Positions 52,098 to 62,286 are shown, counted from the stretch's first letter. The stretch: DNA of 64,000 nucleotides from [Scytonema hofmanni] UTEX 2349 (GCF_000582685.1 NZ_KK073769.1:652421-716420); one strand, 5' to 3'. Translations and numbers: made by a program. The notes: generated by a model from the sequence alone, not told the origin.

Positions 52098-53090
52098 TTA
52101 GTTGGATGAGACACAACGGAATCCAATATGACAGGTTGAAGTATCAATTGTTTCTGCCTGACGCGCTGCTGGACGATAGCGAAAGCAATAGTTCGCTGCA
52201 CAGAGAAACGACCCACCTTTGAGGACTTTTCTGGGAATTTGGATTTCTGATTGATTCGGATCAAAACTTTCTTCCAAAGTGCCACCTCTGGGATTCACTG
52301 GAATACAGCAAGATTTCGGTTTGGATGGAAGGGAGTGCGATCGATACCAATCCATTGTCCATTCCCAAACATTACCCGCCATGTCATACAAACCGTAGTT
52401 GTTACCAGGGTAAGAGCCAACAGGTTCAGGTCGAGGTGGATGAGATTTGAAGTTTTGCCAGGGAAATTCTCCTTGCCAGATATTAGCTAATAACTTGTTT
52501 TTTGGAAACTCATTACCCCAGACATAAACAGCACCTTCTAAACCTCCACGCGCCGCAAACTCCCATTGTGCTTCAGTCGGTAATGCTTTGCCAGCCCATC
52601 TTGCATATGCTTCGGCATCCTCATAAGCAATATGCACAACTGGATAGTTTTCCCGTCCTTTTATTGAGCTACCAAGACCATCGGGATGTCTCCAGTTTGC
52701 GCCAGGAATATAACTCCACCAGCTTATTGAGTGTAAATCAACCGGATAGAGTGGCTGCTCAAAAACTAACGATCCAGGGACTAACAATTTTGGTAACGCT
52801 CCAGGATAATCCTGCGGATTTGGTGGACGTTCGGCAACGGTAATATATCTGGTTGCTTTGACAAATCGCTGAAACTGTTTGTTTGTTACAGTGTGTTGAT
52901 CCATCCAGAATCCACTCACTGTAACCTGTTGTGTGGGTGCTTCTTCTGGGTAATGATCGTCTGACCCCATTGTGAATGTACCACCTGGAATCCAAACCAT
53001 TCCTTTATCAGGCGGTTTTCCTGGACTTGGGGCAGAGCGATGAGTTGGAATTGGTGTGGCGATCGCCTCACCCTGTCGGTGCTGTTTCAT
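52098..53090 (-). CDS. formylglycine-generating enzyme (SUMF1 family)
   Basis: 330 residues from ATG 53090. It oxidises the active-site Cys of sulfatases to formylglycine. Motifs are GMVWIPGGTFTMGSDDHYPE, DQHTVTNKQFQRFVKATRYI, NYPVVHIAYEDAEAYARWAG and GNVWEWTMDWY. The catalytic pair is in GGSFLCAANYCFRYRPAAR (two Cys five apart, as in true FGE), and the end is GFRCVSSN. Its start overlaps the sulfatase stop (TAATG), so translation is coupled. The neighbouring sulfatase is its evident substrate. Confidence 0.92.
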   Translation of the reverse strand: MKQHRQGEAIATPIPTHRSAPSPGKPPDKGMVWIPGGTFTMGSDDHYPEEAPTQQVTVSGFWMDQHTVTNKQFQRFVKATRYITVAERPPNPQDYPGALPKLLVPGSLVFEQPLYPVDLHSISWWSYIPGANWRHPDGLGSSIKGRENYPVVHIAYEDAEAYARWAGKALPTEAQWEFAARGGLEGAVYVWGNEFPKNKLLANIWQGEFPWQNFKSHPPRPEPVGSYPGNNYGLYDMAGNVWEWTMDWYRSHSLPSKPKSCCIPVNPRGGTLEESFDPNQSEIQIPRKVLKGGSFLCAANYCFRYRPAARQAETIDTSTCHIGFRCVSSN

Positions 53091-54466
53091 TAAGATCCGT
53101 AAGGCAACACTTGCGAATTCCAATCTTCAAATTGGTTACGTAAACGCGTAAATACCTCTGGATGACTATCCTTGAGGTCTACGGTTTCGCCTAGATCGGT
53201 TGATAAATCGAACAAATACTCTTCCCCTGCCAGATTCAAATACTTCCAATCACCGTTTCTTACAGCTTTTTGCGTTCTCGGTTCTGCCCCTCCATAGCGC
53301 CAAAACAAAGTTCGCGGTAACACCTTTCGTTTGTCACGCAGCAGTGGAAGTAAATCTACACCATCCAAAGGATAGTCTGGATCAAAGCTGGTTCGGGTTG
53401 CAGCAAGAATGGTTGCAGTTAAATCGTGGGTAATAATTACTTGTTTGCTAACTTGATTAGCCCGAATTACACCGGGATAGCGAATCAAGGTAGGCACTCG
53501 GATGCCACCTTCGTATAAACTGCCTTTTCTACCCTGGAAAGGTCCAAAGTAGGAGTATCGTTCGCCGCCATTATCACTTGTAAAAATTACCAATGTATTA
53601 TTGGCTTGTCCGCTTTGCTCCAATGCCTCCAATACTTTGCCGACTCCTTCATCCAAACGCTGCACCATTGCCGCGTAGATTTCTGTCGAACCTCCGGCAG
53701 TGTAAGCATTAGAGTTATAGAAAGTGCGGCTCAATTCTTCATCTTCTGGTCCTTCCCAAGGCCAATGGGGTGCATTGTAATGTAGGCTAAGATAAAATGG
53801 CTTAGAGCGATCGCGTTGAATGAATTCAACTGCTCTTTCTGTATACAAATCAGTAGCATACCCCGCACGGTCTGCAATCTCTTCACCTTCATAAAAATCC
53901 ACTACACCCCTACCATCTTTATGGGTGAAGTAATCAATCCCACCGCTTAAATTTCCCAAATACTCGTCAAAGCCACTTTTGAGAGGACTATAGTTAGGCG
54001 GATAACCGCAGTGCCATTTACCAACTAAGGCAGTTTCATAACCGTTGCCTTTCAATAATGAAGCAATGGTTGGATGACTAGGTGGCAATCCTACGCTACT
54101 CCCAGCCTGCGTAATATTACTCAGGGGTTCCCTCAGACCGATAGGCAGCCGAGCCGGATAGCGCCCGGTGTAGAAAGCAACTCGTGTGGGGGTACAAACG
54201 GTTTGATTCGAGTAGGCGTTAATAAAGCGGGTTCCCTGCCGTGCAAGTCGATCTATATTTGGGGTCTTAAAGTCTGGGCGTCCGTAAATACTGAGATCAC
54301 CCCAACCCATATCATCAACTAAAATAAACAGCACATTCAGGCGACGACGAGATTTAGCTGTCGCTGTTGAGAATAAATTCGCACCACCTGTTGCCATAAG
54401 AGTACTAGCAGCCGTCATAGCTAGAAATTTACGACGATTCATGCTGCTGTTAGTCTGCTGCGTCAT
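53090..54466 (-). CDS. Tat-exported arylsulfatase
   Basis: 458 residues. The N-terminus NRRKFLAMTAASTLMATGG is a twin-arginine signal. The active site CTPTR (Cys91, the formylglycine position) is in NQTVCTPTRVAFYTGR. Metal ligands are in FILVDDMGWGDLSIYG (two Asp) and VIFTSDNGGERYS (Asp-Asn), with KWHCGYPP for the Lys/His pair. Because folding and Cys conversion must precede Tat export, the coupled FGE gene fits well. The substrate is a sulfate ester of unknown type. Confidence 0.92.
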   Translation of the reverse strand: MTQQTNSSMNRRKFLAMTAASTLMATGGANLFSTATAKSRRRLNVLFILVDDMGWGDLSIYGRPDFKTPNIDRLARQGTRFINAYSNQTVCTPTRVAFYTGRYPARLPIGLREPLSNITQAGSSVGLPPSHPTIASLLKGNGYETALVGKWHCGYPPNYSPLKSGFDEYLGNLSGGIDYFTHKDGRGVVDFYEGEEIADRAGYATDLYTERAVEFIQRDRSKPFYLSLHYNAPHWPWEGPEDEELSRTFYNSNAYTAGGSTEIYAAMVQRLDEGVGKVLEALEQSGQANNTLVIFTSDNGGERYSYFGPFQGRKGSLYEGGIRVPTLIRYPGVIRANQVSKQVIITHDLTATILAATRTSFDPDYPLDGVDLLPLLRDKRKVLPRTLFWRYGGAEPRTQKAVRNGDWKYLNLAGEEYLFDLSTDLGETVDLKDSHPEVFTRLRNQFEDWNSQVLPYGS

Positions 54467-55398
54467 TAATTAATCTCCCTTTCAGTATCGAATTACACCA
54501 ATTTAATGAGGTTTAAAAATTTTTGTGCGTTTCCCCTCAGTGTCTGATATAACAGTTCGCTAGAAATAATAGGAAGTTAATCCTATTTATCTACTGTAAA
54601 TCGACTGAGTTACCGTATTATTCAAAGATAGTATCACACGGACGTTAAAACAAAGTCAAGCACTTGGATTGTCTGAATTTACTCCAAATGGGACTTAAAC
54701 ATTTTTGAGTGACAAACAAGGTTCAAAGCCATGCAGGGTTAAGGAAATACACTCTTATGCTCAAAAATGACCTAAGATATATCAACAAATAAAGCAAAAC
54801 GATGTCAAAGTCTTTCTGTATATACATTTAAGGGACTTTTGTGATTTTTTTGTCTAAGTCCCATTAAGCGATCGCCTACATAACTAAATACAAGTTCAAT
54901 ATCACGTTTTTGACTATTTACATCAATTCAACACATTTAATTTGTTATTAATAACTGTAAATTAGCTAACAAAACAATTACTCAATTCAAATATTAATAA
55001 TATTAATAACCCAGATAAAACCTATCATTCAAAAGCTAAATGTTCGTCAATAACAATTATGAATTTTTATTGTGTTCAGCAAGTAAATGTTTTTATATAT
55101 TCGATGATGTAAGATATTAAAAAATATTTATTAGATCGTTATGAACAAGGTTAATTTCAGATTGGTGAAAGATATATTTAATAAATAAGTAAGTAATATT
55201 AGGCTTTATTTAAAAGCGTTTATAGCATTCAGTTGGATACAAAGTACTGAATATGAATGTTCGTTGATTAATTTGGCAAGAAAATAATATTCTTGCAAGG
55301 GAAATATTGTGGTGTGGTGGTGAGGATTAAAGAAAGTAAATACGTCCATTCTTAGACTTGAGCCAGATATCGAGAGCGAGTAGAGTGGCAATTGCCGT
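54467..55398. other. 930-bp divergent intergenic region before patB/cnfR
   Basis: AT-rich, with no gene recognised. It must contain promoters for the sulfatase operon and for the patB/cnfR gene. I found no unambiguous GTA-N8-TAC NtcA site by eye. Confidence 0.5.
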
Positions 55399-57006
55399 AT
55401 GCCTTATACAATTCCTAACAACAGTTGCGTTGGATGTGATAACTGCCGTCCTCAATGTCCCACAGGTGCGATTAAAATAGAGAACGATGAATATTGGATT
55501 GACCCTAGTCTTTGTAACAATTGCGAAGGTTATTACCCTGAACCGCAATGCGTGATTGCCTGTCCGACAAAATCACCGATTCCTTGGCAAGCGAAAAAGG
55601 GAAGATGCAAAGCTGAACCTAGAGATGCTACAAGTTTAGATTTGTTTGCCAATGGCAAAAATAACCCGTTTGCATCAGCAATGGTGATTTGGGAAGCTTG
55701 CAACGTTTTGGCACAGCGAACATCTTTACCTTGGCAAATCGATGAACAAGGTTTCTTGTGTTATGGCAGACAAGTTAATCAAGGTAAAGGAGCGATCGCA
55801 TTTCACATTAGCGATCCATTTAAAGTAAGCGATAGTCCTTCTGTTAATGATCGCGCAACAAATTTACAAGCAATTGAAGCACTTGATATTAGAGCTGCTT
55901 GCATTCATCTCATTTTTGCCGCTTATGCTACAGCTTGCGATCAACCTTGGGAGCAAGAGTTTGCCATCGACGATCGCCAAATCGAGAAATATTTAGGGTT
56001 AGAGAAACGCAAAGACTTGAGTAAAAACGCCAAACTCGCTCTGATGAAAAATATTGTACTGCAAGCTTGCTCGCTAATTGCTACCATTGATTGGCCCCAA
56101 CAAGGTCGAGTCAAAGGCTTTTCAGTTACAGGCAGTCGCTTGTGGCACATAATAGACATTCAGCACTATTTTCAAGAAGATAATCGGGGGTGCAAATATC
56201 TAGTCGGGCTAACTTTTAAAGTCAAAGCTGGCATTTGGACACGATATTTCTTAAATAAACAAGGATGCAAAGAGCGAACTGCATTTTATCAATATCGCAG
56301 TCTGCCCAAATCTTTGTTAACCACAATCATGAGCATTTGGCAACAACATGAAGGCACAGCCCGATTAATGTTATGGCTGCTGTTTAAAACTAAAATGGGT
56401 ACAGAACAACGCATCACCATTCCCACCTTGCTGAAAGTTGCTTACGGTGAGGAAAAAGTGAACCACGCAACCAGACATCGCGAAGAACGCAAGCGCTTGT
56501 TGCGAACTTTTGAAAGCGATTTGGAAATTCTCCATCATTATGGAATCAAAGCAGTTTTCGACCCGATTACTTATCCACCACTAATTCAACCTTTGTGGGC
56601 AAAGTTGATTGATATTCCCGAAGATCCAGAAGAAGCATTAGAATTTTGGACTACTGACGGTGGTGCTGACACTCGCTTGACAGATACAGGTCCCCGTGGG
56701 AAGTGGAATTTGCTGATGAACGCTCGAATTTTGTCCTTTGAACTACCTCTAGAATGGCAGCAACCAATTCCGAAATCTGAAAAAAATCGGCGACAAAGTG
56801 TTACTACCAGAAAAAAGATCAAAACTACCGGCGATTTGCTTGGGGAACAGATTTTACAAGGACGAAAAAATTTGAATCTCTCCCAAAGAGAGTTAGCAAA
56901 GTTGACAGGTAAAAGCCAAAGTTGGATTCGAGATATCGAAAATGGTCGCTTAAAAGCGAAGTCAGAAGACCAAGCGGTGTTAAGGAAAGTGTTGAATATG
57001 GCGTAA
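55399..57006 (+). CDS. cnfR: PatB/CnfR, ferredoxin-HTH activator of nif genes
   Basis: 535 residues. The N-terminal ferredoxin-like domain has CVGCDNCRPQCPTGAI and CNNCEGYYPEPQCVIACPT, so it can bind Fe-S clusters and sense oxygen or redox state. The C-terminal helix-turn-helix is GRKNLNLSQRELAKLTGKSQ then SWIRDIENGRL. This arrangement is specific to PatB of Anabaena and CnfR of other diazotrophic cyanobacteria, which activate nif genes under micro-oxic conditions. The long middle region (about 90-470) is typical. It starts at ATG 55399 and is complete. Confidence 0.93.
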   Translation: MPYTIPNNSCVGCDNCRPQCPTGAIKIENDEYWIDPSLCNNCEGYYPEPQCVIACPTKSPIPWQAKKGRCKAEPRDATSLDLFANGKNNPFASAMVIWEACNVLAQRTSLPWQIDEQGFLCYGRQVNQGKGAIAFHISDPFKVSDSPSVNDRATNLQAIEALDIRAACIHLIFAAYATACDQPWEQEFAIDDRQIEKYLGLEKRKDLSKNAKLALMKNIVLQACSLIATIDWPQQGRVKGFSVTGSRLWHIIDIQHYFQEDNRGCKYLVGLTFKVKAGIWTRYFLNKQGCKERTAFYQYRSLPKSLLTTIMSIWQQHEGTARLMLWLLFKTKMGTEQRITIPTLLKVAYGEEKVNHATRHREERKRLLRTFESDLEILHHYGIKAVFDPITYPPLIQPLWAKLIDIPEDPEEALEFWTTDGGADTRLTDTGPRGKWNLLMNARILSFELPLEWQQPIPKSEKNRRQSVTTRKKIKTTGDLLGEQILQGRKNLNLSQRELAKLTGKSQSWIRDIENGRLKAKSEDQAVLRKVLNMA

Positions 57007-57398
57007 TAAATATGTAGAGATAACCACGCATCTCTACACAGTTATTAAATGCTATATGTAATATTTCGGATTTAATCTGTAAGTAAATTAACTTAAATTA
57101 AAATCAAACCTAAGCCACAGCCAGTGTAAAATATTAAGCTCGGCAAATTACTTGTAATTTCAAAGGGGGTAGGGTGTGGGGGGTGGCGCTCGTGGGGAAC
57201 CCACGTTTTAAAACGTGGGATTGTAACAAGGACACTGTTTTTAGGAGCGCTTTGCGTATGAGTAAAAACATCTTTTTTAAACTGAGCTTTAAACTCACAA
57301 AGTAAGTTTTTATTTAATACCTACACCCCACACTCTACACCCCACACCCTGTTTTTTGTAAAGACGTTCCGCCGGAACGTCTCTACATTGACTATCTA
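57007..57398. other. gap with perfect palindrome
   Basis: CCCACGTTTTAAAACGTGGG at 57200-57219 is a perfect 20-bp palindrome. A REP-like palindrome is at about 57358-57386. GTGGGGTGTAGGG-type words are repeated in both orientations. No gene is seen. Confidence 0.6.
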
Positions 57399-57968
57399 TT
57401 ACAGAGTCACCTTTAACCCCCCAAAAATATCACTGACCTTCAACTGTAACCCCTGACAGAAATCTGGCACCGGCAAAACACCATCAATTTCCTCAAAAGG
57501 TAAAGGTTGTTGTCCCGCAGGATAAGCGGCAATGAATCGCTCATCAGGGTCAATTAACCAACCCATTTGAGTTCCGTGGTTAAGAGCGTGTAAGATTTTT
57601 TTTATAACTTTTGTATGGCTTTGTTCTGAGGGAAGAATTTCGATTATCCAGTCAGGTGCTGCGGCAAATGTATTGGCAATATCACCATTTTCGTCTACAG
57701 GAAGCCTTGCCCAAGAGAATACAGCAACATCGGGAACTATAGAACGTCTTCCAAAAGTATAACGCAATTCTGGAAAAGCCCAACCCATTTTTTGTACTTT
57801 GACAACAGAATTGATTGTGGGACAAAGTTCTCCTTGAATAGTGCTATGTTTTCCTTGAGGCATGGGTTTTTGAATGATTTGACCGTCGATGTACTCTAAG
57901 CTTGGCTTAGTTTCTGATAGTGCCAGAAATTCATCTAGGGTCAATATTTTATTTGATGCTTGTAACAT
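57399..57968 (-). CDS. Uma2 family (DUF820) putative endonuclease
   Basis: 189 residues. Landmarks are LTLDEFLALSETKPSLEYID, GQIIQKPMPQGKHSTIQGEL, the PD-(D/E)xK-like segment VPDVAVFSWARLP, DWIIEILPSEQSHTKVIKKI and MGWLIDPDERFIAAY. It belongs to the large restriction-endonuclease-like Uma2 family that is multiplied in cyanobacteria. The target is unknown. Confidence 0.88.
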   Translation of the reverse strand: MLQASNKILTLDEFLALSETKPSLEYIDGQIIQKPMPQGKHSTIQGELCPTINSVVKVQKMGWAFPELRYTFGRRSIVPDVAVFSWARLPVDENGDIANTFAAAPDWIIEILPSEQSHTKVIKKILHALNHGTQMGWLIDPDERFIAAYPAGQQPLPFEEIDGVLPVPDFCQGLQLKVSDIFGGLKVTL

Positions 57969-58049
57969 TGTTATCCGGTTCTACGGCTCAATGCATGATG
58001 AATAATGAGTAATTTGGTTACAATTGTTTACCCTTCTGGGCAGAACAAG

Positions 58050-58478
58050 TTATTTGTTTGTAGACGAAACATTATTTAAGCGATCGCAAATTGCCGTTAA
58101 TTGTTCAGTATTATTGACTGGCGATCGCGGCAGTGGTAATTCTGTATTGGGCCAATTGGCTAAATCATTGCACGGACATAACTCAGGTGGCATTCCCAAG
58201 CTTCGCACAGGTACTGGCATCGTACAGCGACCGCAGTTACTTATTTCCCAACTCGGTGTCAGCAACTGTGCGATGGTTTCTTGCGTACCCTCTAAGTAAC
58301 AGTCACCTGAATCTTGTGAGATAATTTGCTGCCATGTCGTTTCAAATTCGTCACTGTAGCGATCGCCTTGAATTACTGGTTGGGGCAACAGACTTGCCGA
58401 ACCATTATTTGTCATCAACTTTTTGCCTAACTGAAACCAGTAAGCAAGGTATTGTTTTACTTCCTGTTTGGTTGCCAT
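58050..58478 (-). CDS. conserved cyanobacterial hypothetical protein
   Basis: 142 residues (MATKQEVKQYLAYWFQLGKK). It contains two CxxC-like pairs (NCGRC near residue 82 and ELCPCND near 99) and a middle GDRYSDEFETTWQQIISQDS. No enzymatic motif is known to me. It lies 60 bp downstream of cobU on the same strand. Confidence 0.6.
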   Translation of the reverse strand: MATKQEVKQYLAYWFQLGKKLMTNNGSASLLPQPVIQGDRYSDEFETTWQQIISQDSGDCYLEGTQETIAQLLTPSWEISNCGRCTMPVPVRSLGMPPELCPCNDLANWPNTELPLPRSPVNNTEQLTAICDRLNNVSSTNK

Positions 58479-58538
58479 ATCACAATCTTAAACAAACTTG
58501 CGAGATCGGATTTCTAATTTTGAATACTTAATTTTAAA

Positions 58539-59123
58539 TTAAGATTTTGGTGGTAACGGGATACCAAGAACGCACAGATTAAGAACATGACCACCTGTGA
58601 CTAAATAAACAGTATCGCAAGCCGTACTTAACTGGCGGATTAAAGAACCCAGGCGATCGCGAAAATTTCTCCCAACCGGATAAGCAGGCACTACACCCCA
58701 ACCTGTTTCTTCCGCCACAAATATCATATCAGCCGCAACCAAATCCACCGTTTCTAATAATTCTGTAACCGTGTTTTCCCAAATTGCATCCTCCTGAGAG
58801 AGTAGATTAGCTACCCAAGTTCCTAAAGAATCTACCAACAGGCAGATATTTGGTTGAGCATCCGCAAGCGTAGCAGATAATTCCGTCGGTACTTCCAGTG
58901 TTACCCAGTCTTCAAGACGGCGTTTTTGGTGTTGTGCAATGCGTTGATTCCACTCTGCATCCGCTGAGTTTTGCGTGGCAGTTGCAACGTAAACAACTGC
59001 TTTGCCTGACTGCATTGCCAGAGTTTCTGCCCATTCACTTTTACCAGATCGTGCAGGTCCAGTTACGAGGATGACTTTACCCAAAGCTTTTTCCTTAGTA
59101 TCTTTAATTAAATAGGGTGGCAA
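58539..59123 (-). CDS. cobU: CobU, adenosylcobinamide kinase / guanylyltransferase
   Basis: About 180-194 residues. The P-loop GPARSGKSEWAE follows KVILVT. VVYVATATQNSADAEWNQRI and HQKRRLEDWVTLEVP contain the His that is guanylylated, and VYLVTGGHVLNL is the end motif. It acts in cobalamin nucleotide-loop assembly. No ATG is available. TTG 59123 or TTG 59084 (before GKVILVTG) are the candidate starts, and the latter matches usual family length better. Confidence 0.9.
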   Translation of the reverse strand: MPPYLIKDTKEKALGKVILVTGPARSGKSEWAETLAMQSGKAVVYVATATQNSADAEWNQRIAQHQKRRLEDWVTLEVPTELSATLADAQPNICLLVDSLGTWVANLLSQEDAIWENTVTELLETVDLVAADMIFVAEETGWGVVPAYPVGRNFRDRLGSLIRQLSTACDTVYLVTGGHVLNLCVLGIPLPPKS

Positions 59124-59309
59124 TTTCTTACCAGAATTTTTTCACTGCCAAAGTGGGATTTTTGGTACTAAATAACTTTTAACAGATAAAATTAGCACCA
59201 GCATCAAAAGGAAGAGCGAAAAAGGGTTTTTGCGAGCTCTCCCTTCCCATTAAGACACTTCTCAATCATTAGAACACCACTGGGGACAGGATAAGTCAGG
59301 TAATTTTTT

Positions 59310-60095
59310 ATGAAAGCAGGCTTAAAACGCATTGAGGCAACTCTACACGATTTGGGAACTAACGGCACTGCCTCCGCTGAAGCTAGTTCTACAAAGCAGT
59401 CTTTCTCTTTTCGGATCAGCGTTGGAAATGGCGAAGCTACAGCAGATGCTGTTTCATCAAAAGAAGATGTGACTGAAGCAGACGCACCTGAGTTTGACAC
59501 AGAATTTGAGAGTCAATACAATCAAAATAACTCTGTGCAAACCTTTCCCACACAAGACAGCGATGGGAGATCGCCGGCACTACCCAAGTTCAAAACTCCC
59601 AGTTTCACAAGCCATCGCAACGCAGCTAATCCAGCATTAGCACTTAATTTATTGCAAGAAATTCAGGAAAGCGTTTCACTTTGGCAAAAAGAGTTGCAAA
59701 AAATTGTCAAACAAATTCAAGATGTTTATATAGAAGGTCCCATTGTCAATGGCTGGTTGGAGTCTGTGTCACGAGAAAGCGAACCGGGGGGAACCGCAAC
59801 GCTGCGTCATGCGGAAGTCGATCGCTTGATGGATTATGTAGAAGAAATTTGCGCGGCTCAAGAAAATATATCTCATCAATCAGCGCGTACAGGCTATCGA
59901 CTTTGCGGTTTAGATTCCTCCGGTCAGGTTTGGTCGCGTCCCTGTCCAGCCGATCAAGTGCCGAATGTCAGTATGGCGATCGCTCGTTACCAAAAGTTAC
60001 GCCAACTACTAGGACGCAAGCAATACCTAGAAACTAGGCTTAGTCAACTAGCGGAAACTCTGGTAGTTTTACACAGCCATATTCAACAAACATGA
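59310..60095 (+). CDS. conserved cyanobacterial hypothetical protein
   Basis: 261 residues. The first 110 are low-complexity and acidic (EATADAVSSKEDVTEADAPE). The second part is helical with LLQEIQESVSLWQKELQKIV, VNGWLESVSRESEP, RTGYRLCGLDSSGQVWSRPC and IARYQKLRQLLGRKQYLETR. It looks like a soluble coiled-coil protein. Function is unknown. Confidence 0.6.
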   Translation: MKAGLKRIEATLHDLGTNGTASAEASSTKQSFSFRISVGNGEATADAVSSKEDVTEADAPEFDTEFESQYNQNNSVQTFPTQDSDGRSPALPKFKTPSFTSHRNAANPALALNLLQEIQESVSLWQKELQKIVKQIQDVYIEGPIVNGWLESVSRESEPGGTATLRHAEVDRLMDYVEEICAAQENISHQSARTGYRLCGLDSSGQVWSRPCPADQVPNVSMAIARYQKLRQLLGRKQYLETRLSQLAETLVVLHSHIQQT

Positions 60096-60184
60096 ACTTT
60101 TAAGGATTATTTCCGAAAAAACTCGGTTGGTGAGTCAGGAATTTTTGGTATAGATTTAGCACAAGAGCAAGCAGTTGGATTTAA

Positions 60185-60396
60185 TTAGTTAGTGGATAGT
60201 GGTTGGTGGTTAGTGGATAGTGGATAGTGGTTAGTGGTTAGGAGAACGGAGTAGGAGTTAAAAGGGGCAAAGTTGGGAGTTACTGCTGAAAAACCAACAA
60301 CTAACAACCAACAACTAACAACTAACTACCAACAACTAACTACCAACAACTAACTACCAACAACTAACTACCAACAACTAACTACCAACAATTTCT
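60185..60396. repeat. short tandem repeats (STRR type)
   Basis: Runs of GTGGTTAGTGGATAG, then of CCAACAACTAACTA, fill the gap before the glycosyltransferase gene. Confidence 0.85.
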
Positions 60397-61329
60397 ATGT
60401 CAGATCCGCTAATTTCCGCCATTATCTGTACTCACAATCGAGAAACCTATTTAGGTGCTGCTATAGATAGCCTTTTGGCGCAAGAGTTTGCCGCTGACTT
60501 TGAGGTGGTGGTGGTCGATAATAACTCAAGCGATCGCACATCCGAAGTTGTAAAACAAAGGTTATCCGATCCGCGTTTAAAGTACGTCTTTGAACCGGTT
60601 CTTGGTTTATCTGTCGCTCGCAACACAGGTGCCAAAGAATCTAGGGGGGAAATTATCGCTTATTTGGATGACGATGCAGTAGCGTGCGATCGCTGGTTGC
60701 AAATATTGTATTCTGCCTATGAAAATAACTGTAAGATCGCGATCGCTGGTGGCAAAGTCACTTTATTATGGTCTCCAGGAATCCAACAACCACGCTGGCT
60801 ATCTCCCGGACTAGCTAGCAATTTGGGAGCATACGATTTAGGTGACAGCATCGTCTACATCGAACAGCCAGGTTTAACTCCCAGAGGCTTAAATTACTCA
60901 ATCCGCCGCAGTTTCCTCAACGAAATTGGCGGTTTTGACCCTCATCTCGGTCGAGTCGGCAAAAACCTATTATCTAATGAAGAACTGCAAATGACAGAAC
61001 TTGCCCTTCAACGCGGTTGGCAAGTTGCTTATCTTCCCGATGCTCTAGTTGCCCACAATGTCGCTCCAGAACGTCTCAAACGCTCCTGGTTTTTAAACCG
61101 AGGCTGGTGGCAAGGTATCAGTGAGTGCTATCGAGAACAACTTGCGGGTAAAGCCGGTATCGGTCAATTGCAGCGCGGCAGCGAAAAGTTTTTACGCGGC
61201 TTGTATAAATCATTGCAACATTTTAGTGACCCAGCAGAACGCTTTGACAAATTTGTATATGCCTACGGTCAGATTGGTTACTTAAATGCAGCTATTCAGG
61301 GTCTTTTATCGTCATCAAATAAGAAATAG
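60397..61329 (+). CDS. family 2 glycosyltransferase
   Basis: 310 residues with a GT-A fold: ISAIICTHNRETYLGAAIDS, EVVVVDNNSSDRTSEV, SVARNTGAKESRGEIIAYLD with the metal DDD (LDDDAV), and GGFDPHLGRVGKNLLSNEEL. It resembles HpsE-type and exopolysaccharide glycosyltransferases. Soluble or membrane-associated. It is the first of three same-strand genes that together look like a polysaccharide-synthesis unit, 15 bp from the next gene. Confidence 0.85.
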   Translation: MSDPLISAIICTHNRETYLGAAIDSLLAQEFAADFEVVVVDNNSSDRTSEVVKQRLSDPRLKYVFEPVLGLSVARNTGAKESRGEIIAYLDDDAVACDRWLQILYSAYENNCKIAIAGGKVTLLWSPGIQQPRWLSPGLASNLGAYDLGDSIVYIEQPGLTPRGLNYSIRRSFLNEIGGFDPHLGRVGKNLLSNEELQMTELALQRGWQVAYLPDALVAHNVAPERLKRSWFLNRGWWQGISECYREQLAGKAGIGQLQRGSEKFLRGLYKSLQHFSDPAERFDKFVYAYGQIGYLNAAIQGLLSSSNKK

Positions 61330-61344
61330 AAATAATTACTTAAT

Positions 61345-62286
61345 ATGTCATCAAAAATACCAGTTACCGTATTAATTCCGGCAAAAAACGAACAAGTAAA
61401 CTTACCCGCTTGCCTCGCTAGCGTTGCTGTTGCCGATGAAGTATTTGTTGTAGACTCTCAAAGTACCGATAAGAGCGAGGAAATTATTAAAAGTTACGGC
61501 GCAAACCTCGTGCAGTTCCATTTTAATGGACGCTGGCCCAAAAAGAAAAACTGGTCTTTAGAAAATCTAACTTTCCGTAATGAATGGGTGCTAATTGTCG
61601 ATTGTGATGAGCGCATCACCCCCGAACTCTGGTCAGAAATTGCTCAAGCAATTGAAGATGATGAACACAATGGTTATTACCTCAACCGCCGAGTATTTTT
61701 CTTAGGTAAATGGATTCGCCACGGTGGTAAATATCCTGATTGGAACCTGCGTTTATTTAAGCACGCCAAGGGTCGCTACGAAAATCTCAACACTGAGGAT
61801 ATTCCCAATACTGGTGACAACGAAGTCCACGAACACGTTATTTTAGAGGGAAAAGTCGGCTATCTGAAAAACGATATGCTTCATGAAGACTTCCGCGATT
61901 TGTTCCACTGGTTAGAAAGACATAATCGTTATTCCAACTGGGAAGCGCGTGTTTATTTGAATATTCTCACAGGTAAAGATGACAGCGGCACTATTAGCGC
62001 AAATTTATTTGGTGATGCAGTGCAGCGCAAGCGCTTTTTGAAAAAAATCTGGGTGCGTCTGCCGTTTAAACCATTTTTGCGGTTTATTTTGTTCTACATT
62101 ATTCAGCGCGGCTTTTTGGATGGCAAAGCTGGATATACTTACGCCCGCTTATTGAGTCAATATGAATACCAAATTGGCGTGAAACTCTACGAATTACGTA
62201 GTTGTGGCGGGCAACTAAATACTACCAGCGTTCCCAAAGTGGCGCCACCATCCCTGACACCGGAAATTCAACAAACTGCAATTTAA
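61345..62286 (+). CDS. family 2 glycosyltransferase, WaaE/KdtX-like
   Basis: 313 residues. Landmarks are VTVLIPAKNEQVNLPACLAS, VFVVDSQSTDKSEEI, VLIVDCDERITPELW (DxD variant) and FFLGKWIRHGGKYPDWNLRL then FKHAKGRYEN. The C-terminal hydrophobic helix (FKPFLRFILFYIIQRGFLDG) should contact the membrane. The family adds sugars to LPS core or exopolysaccharide. The acceptor is unknown. Confidence 0.85.
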   Translation: MSSKIPVTVLIPAKNEQVNLPACLASVAVADEVFVVDSQSTDKSEEIIKSYGANLVQFHFNGRWPKKKNWSLENLTFRNEWVLIVDCDERITPELWSEIAQAIEDDEHNGYYLNRRVFFLGKWIRHGGKYPDWNLRLFKHAKGRYENLNTEDIPNTGDNEVHEHVILEGKVGYLKNDMLHEDFRDLFHWLERHNRYSNWEARVYLNILTGKDDSGTISANLFGDAVQRKRFLKKIWVRLPFKPFLRFILFYIIQRGFLDGKAGYTYARLLSQYEYQIGVKLYELRSCGGQLNTTSVPKVAPPSLTPEIQQTAI

